From NCBI GenBank assembly GCA_003265975.1, contig QFBU01000028.1, positions 1 to 16,895 on the forward strand: DNA of 16,895 bases. Reading direction: 5' to 3'. Under the pieces are notes generated by a model, which saw nothing but the letters and a program-made list of their open reading frames with translations, did not search any database and was not told where the DNA came from. This DNA is from Candidatus Marinamargulisbacteria bacterium SCGC AAA071-K20. GTDB lineage: Bacteria > Margulisbacteria > Marinamargulisbacteria > GCA-2716485 > AAA071-K20. This document shows, piece by piece, positions 14,364 to 16,895 of the stretch; position 1 is the stretch's first letter, and every line of letters starts with the position of its first letter. The position numbers and the translations under genes were made by a program.

Positions 14364-15740
14364 ATGTCTGAAGTAGTCGATAAGCAAAGTAAAAGTGACA
14401 TTCAAGAAGACTGTGCCATTGCAAGGTACAGACTTGAACATCTTCAAGATTTAATCGAGGATATTCTTAACTATCCTCACACACTTCCAGAAAACAAGAG
14501 TCAGTTTAGATTTTTAAATAAAACATTACTTAATCTTAAAAATCATTACAAACGTTTAGACGATACCATCCCTACCCTAAGCACAACGTGTTACACCTTA
14601 CGATTTAGACTACACCAACGAATTAGGTCCTTAGACAAAGCTATAGTGTCGCTTTACACAAACCAAAGTTGGCAGTCTCCTTCTCAGTCAAATATATTTA
14701 GACAAGGGATTACAAAACCATTTACACAATACGAATACCATAGAATGGACTTGGACCGACAAGACGTAGAGAATAAACTGAATAAGTATCACAAAAAAAT
14801 TCCAGGAACAACTCAAGTCAGTCTCGTATTAAATTCAGGAATGGGCGCCTTTAGCCTTATTATGGCTACTATTCAAGAAAAAATGACCTCTGACAATGCT
14901 TATATTTGTGTAGGAAAACAATCCTATTTTGAAATTAAAGGATACTTCCAAGAAAACAACGCTATCAAGTCAACTTTTGTAGACGAAAAAAACATAGAAA
15001 AAATAATAGATCATGTTATAGACGAAGATTGTACAGCTATAAATTTAGACGTTATAACCAACACCTTTAAGGGGAAAGTGGTAGATTTTCATAAACTTTT
15101 CAGCAAACTCAATCGGTTCAAACGGTCAAACCCTTTATATTTATTAATCGACACCACCTTAATGGGTCCCGACTTTCAATGTTCAGATTTTTTAAAAGAC
15201 AATAAGTGGCCTCCTTATTTACACGTCATTTTATACAGAAGTCTACAGAAGTTTGATCAGTTTGGTGATGATATGGTTAGTGGTGGAACATTAACGGTAA
15301 TTTCAACAGACAAACAACATATCTTGCCACTTAATAAATATCGAGCCATTTTAGGTGTCAATTGCCCTGAGCAGAATTTAAAATCTTTTTGCTTAGACCA
15401 AAAAATCACATCAAACAGATTAGGTAGGATCAACAGAAATGGATAATTTCTATTTAGAACATTTAGAGATTCTGACAAATTTGACCTTACTTACAACCAA
15501 GGGGGGCTATTATTTTTGAAGTTGAAAGGTATTGAAGACAACTGCAATAACCAGATAGAAACCTTTATCCAAGACTGTATGAACAAGAATTTTGATAATG
15601 GATTATTTGTAATAGACAGTAGTAGTTTTGGATTTAACTATACCCACATAATGCATATAAACGAACCTGAAGGTAATGGCTATATTAGAATTGCTCCTGG
15701 TATGGAAACTTTAGCTGATATTAAAAAACTTAGGCTATAA
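14364..15740 (+). pseudogene. PLP enzyme of the cystathionine gamma-synthase type, interrupted by one TAA
   Basis: One reading frame of 458 residues is broken only by TAA at 15444-15446. The first part (360 aa) has NSGMGAFSL, the PLP-ring Asp in LLIDTTLMGP (D263) and the Schiff-base lysine K296 in SLQKFDQFGDDMVSGG, matching SATKY..GHSD..GG of Cys/Met-metabolism PLP enzymes. The second part (97 aa, same frame) has YNQGGLLFLKLKG, a serine-rich SSSFGF and GYIRIAPGMETLADI, matching the C-terminal domain (GGMLSF..., IRLSVGLED). Both halves are needed for the fold. The N-terminal ~110 residues are not recognised. The substrate is unknown. A recent nonsense mutation, a sequencing error or recoding are all possible; TAA is also the normal stop of several genes here. 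An internal TTG at 15516 could start a separate C-terminal piece, but it has no good ribosome site. Confidence 0.75.
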
Positions 15741-15795
15741 AAAGAAATAAAACCCTAATACTGCTAAATATATATTTTTTAGGAGGGTCCTCGAC

Positions 15796-15855
15796 ATGAA
15801 TTGCAATTTTCAACAAATATATCAGTTATTTAAACACCTTCTCACTTTGCCTTAA
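15796..15855 (+). CDS. 19-aa ORF with strong Shine-Dalgarno, possible leader peptide
   Basis: ATG to TAA encodes MNCNFQQIYQLFKHLLTLP. AGGAGG (15781-15786) lies 9 nt before the ATG, the best Shine-Dalgarno in this part of the window. A small stem AGGA/TCCT with a GGG loop (15781-15791) could cover it. The ORF ends 18 nt before dcd and contains the -35 of the dcd promoter. It may be a leader peptide, a tiny protein or the residue of an older start site. No attenuator structure is visible. Confidence 0.35.
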   Translation: MNCNFQQIYQLFKHLLTLP

Positions 15856-15867
15856 ACTTACTATAAT
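15839..15867 (+). promoter_or_regulatory. Promoter of dcd, leaderless
   Basis: The -35 is TTCTCA (15839-15844, 4 of 6), the spacer is 17 bp, and the -10 is a perfect TATAAT (15862-15867). The -10 ends 6 nt before ATG 15874. GGTGGA in between is too close to the ATG to act as a Shine-Dalgarno and would lie upstream of the expected RNA start. Confidence 0.65.
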
Positions 15868-15873
15868 GGTGGA

Positions 15874-16410
15874 ATGATTTTATCAGACGTCACATTAAAA
15901 GAAATGATGGATAAAGGCACTTTAGTTTGCGAACCCATTAACGAACACTCGCTTCAACCAGCGTCTATTGATTGTCGAATTGGAAATCATTTCTTAGTTG
16001 TTGACGACAATCAACACTCTTCTGGCGTAATAACATTTAACGAAGAAATAAAATACAGAGAAATTGAAGCCGACAGCATTGTTATTCCCGCTCATTCTTT
16101 TTTATTAGCAACAACCATAGAATACGTAAAACTACCTTCAAATATCACTGCCTTTGTAGAAGGACGAAGTTCGATAGGTCGGATGGGATTATTCATACAA
16201 AACGCGGGATGGGTTGACGCTGGATTTGAAGGTCAAATTACACTTGAATTGTATAATGCCAACTCTTTACCAATAAAAATTGATACTGGACGACGAGTCT
16301 GTCAGCTAGTTTTTTGTAGTATGGACAAAGCCGCTGAAAAACCATATCAAGGAAAATACCAAGGACAGAAACTTTCTGTAGGTAGTAGAATTTTTCAGGA
16401 TAAAACCTAA
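15874..16410 (+). CDS. dcd: dCTP deaminase, possibly bifunctional deaminase/dUTPase
   Basis: A 178-aa cytoplasmic enzyme of the dUTPase-fold trimer family. It deaminates dCTP on the route to dUMP/dTMP. Signature segments are MILSD at the start, QPASIDCRIG, EGRSSIGRMGL (96-106, with S99/S100 and R103), AGWVDAGFEG (111-120), QITLELYN with catalytic E125, and a C-terminal KYQGQ..GSR. The AGW(V)DAGF form and the tail resemble bifunctional enzymes such as those of Mycobacterium tuberculosis and Methanocaldococcus more than E. coli Dcd (TAHRIDPGW), so release of dUMP rather than dUTP is likely; this is inference. The exonuclease gene begins 2 nt downstream. Confidence 0.93.
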   Translation: MILSDVTLKEMMDKGTLVCEPINEHSLQPASIDCRIGNHFLVVDDNQHSSGVITFNEEIKYREIEADSIVIPAHSFLLATTIEYVKLPSNITAFVEGRSSIGRMGLFIQNAGWVDAGFEGQITLELYNANSLPIKIDTGRRVCQLVFCSMDKAAEKPYQGKYQGQKLSVGSRIFQDKT

Positions 16411-16412
16411 TC

Positions 16413-16895
16413 GTGCCGGTCCCTTTAAAAAAGTCATGTCCCAAATGCAATGACAAAACAAGCGTTCAAATAGATAAAAACTTTATCGCTTGTTCTAAAG
16501 ACTCTTGTAAATTTTCTAAAGAATTTAACTGCCCAATTTGTGATGAAAGCTTACAAAATGCAAGTTTTCACAAAGACCAAGACGGCTCATTTTTTATTTG
16601 TTCTAGCTGTGAAGCAAGCGTCCATTTGAGAAGAATTGCAAACATCATTGAAAACAGCTTAAGGGTAAGTAAAACCCATCTATGTGAATTCTGTAATGGG
16701 CCTACAGTACATCAAAGCCAGTCGAACATTGGTCATAGATGTTTATTTTTTCCAAAGTGTTCAGGACAAGCCAGTCTCTTTGGAGAATCGGCTGAAGAAT
16801 TAGTATTTTTAGATTTTGAGACTTCTGGTTTAGAAATAGGAAAAGACTATATTACTGAAATAGGCGCCTTAAAAATAGACAAGGAAGGATTTGAG
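16413..16895 (+). CDS. Zinc-ribbon DEDDh 3'-5' exonuclease, C-terminus beyond the window
   Basis: The window holds the first 161 codons, with no stop. There are six Cys pairs: C9/C12 with C27/C32, C40/C43 with C63/C66, and C91/C94 with C110/C116, so three zinc ribbons in a row; the last resembles topoisomerase C4 fingers. Then VFLDFETSG (D134, E136) is exonuclease motif I of the DnaQ/DEDDh family, followed by DYITEIGALKI. It probably degrades or proofreads DNA or RNA 3' ends, with the ribbons binding nucleic acid. The start is GTG 16413, fixed by the in-frame TAA four codons upstream; AGGA (16397-16400) lies 12 nt before it, inside the end of dcd, which indicates co-transcription. Confidence 0.8.
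   Translation, partial: MPVPLKKSCPKCNDKTSVQIDKNFIACSKDSCKFSKEFNCPICDESLQNASFHKDQDGSFFICSSCEASVHLRRIANIIENSLRVSKTHLCEFCNGPTVHQSQSNIGHRCLFFPKCSGQASLFGESAEELVFLDFETSGLEIGKDYITEIGALKIDKEGFE

Noticed and set aside
14340..14447. Longer methyltransferase start adding 36 residues
   Set aside because: The extra codons lie antisense inside the divergent PLP gene and across the TATAAT box; the ATG 7 nt after the box is a better start.
15257..15478. Minus-strand ORF opposite the PLP gene
   Set aside because: It is antisense to conserved PLP motifs and shows no domain or ribosome site.
15439..15518. Short +1-frame ORF (MDNFYLEHLE...) bridging the TAA of the PLP gene, suggesting a frameshift
   Set aside because: It stops before the conserved C-terminal part, whereas the original frame continues cleanly past the TAA with GGLLFLKLKG, so a nonsense codon explains the break better.
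16238..16456. Minus-strand ORF opposite dcd and the exonuclease start
   Set aside because: It is antisense to conserved dcd motifs and has no independent support.
1..16895. CRISPR array, tRNA, rRNA, insertion sequence or phage genes
   Set aside because: No repeated spacer units, tRNA cloverleaf, rRNA-like segment, transposase or terminal inverted repeats were seen on reading both strands.

Overview
The window is AT-rich bacterial DNA carrying nine complete or broken genes, one gene cut by the right edge, and a few very small candidate ORFs. The cell is almost certainly a diderm. One protein ends in an outer-membrane beta-barrel, two have signal peptides, and the Mur-ligase domain has the DNPR motif that goes with meso-diaminopimelate (mDAP) peptidoglycan. 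I cannot name the species. The mix of peptidoglycan remodelling, envelope proteases and leaderless genes would suit a free-living or host- or prey-associated deltaproteobacterial-type lineage (for example Bdellovibrionota), but that is a guess.

Layout, left to right. At 2-1984 (minus) is a fused protein: an MpaA-like M14 zinc amidase/carboxypeptidase followed by a MurE-like ligase. At 2282-6127 (minus) is a long, divergent pyruvate carboxylase. Minus-strand genes at 11981-6488 form an apparent envelope operon: a Ste24-type membrane metalloprotease, overlapping by 4 nt a PBP4-type D-Ala-D-Ala carboxypeptidase (dacB), then an exported M1-type metallopeptidase fused to an outer-membrane barrel. 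Next (minus) are a FAD disulfide reductase of the Lpd/mycothione-reductase type (12054-13436) and a SAM methyltransferase (13503-14339). Divergent from the methyltransferase (plus) is a PLP enzyme of the cystathionine gamma-synthase type, broken by one in-frame TAA (14364-15740). It is followed by a 19-codon ORF with a strong Shine-Dalgarno, dcd (dCTP deaminase, 15874-16410), and the start of a zinc-ribbon plus DEDDh exonuclease protein running off the right edge.

Expression signals are mixed. Pyruvate carboxylase and the 19-codon ORF have canonical Shine-Dalgarno sequences. The protease, methyltransferase, PLP and dcd genes instead have a TATAAT or TACAAT box ending 6-7 nt before the ATG and no usable Shine-Dalgarno, which predicts leaderless mRNAs. 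The disulfide reductase may follow the same pattern.

The most novel item is the MpaA-MurE fusion. Its first half belongs to a family that cuts the gamma-D-Glu-mDAP bond, and its second half to a family that makes that bond. The usual UDP-substrate-binding domain of MurE is missing, with the hydrolase in its place. Other points of interest are the M1-barrel fusion with a degenerate exopeptidase motif, the AAKM biotin site of the pyruvate carboxylase, and the nonsense codon in the PLP enzyme.
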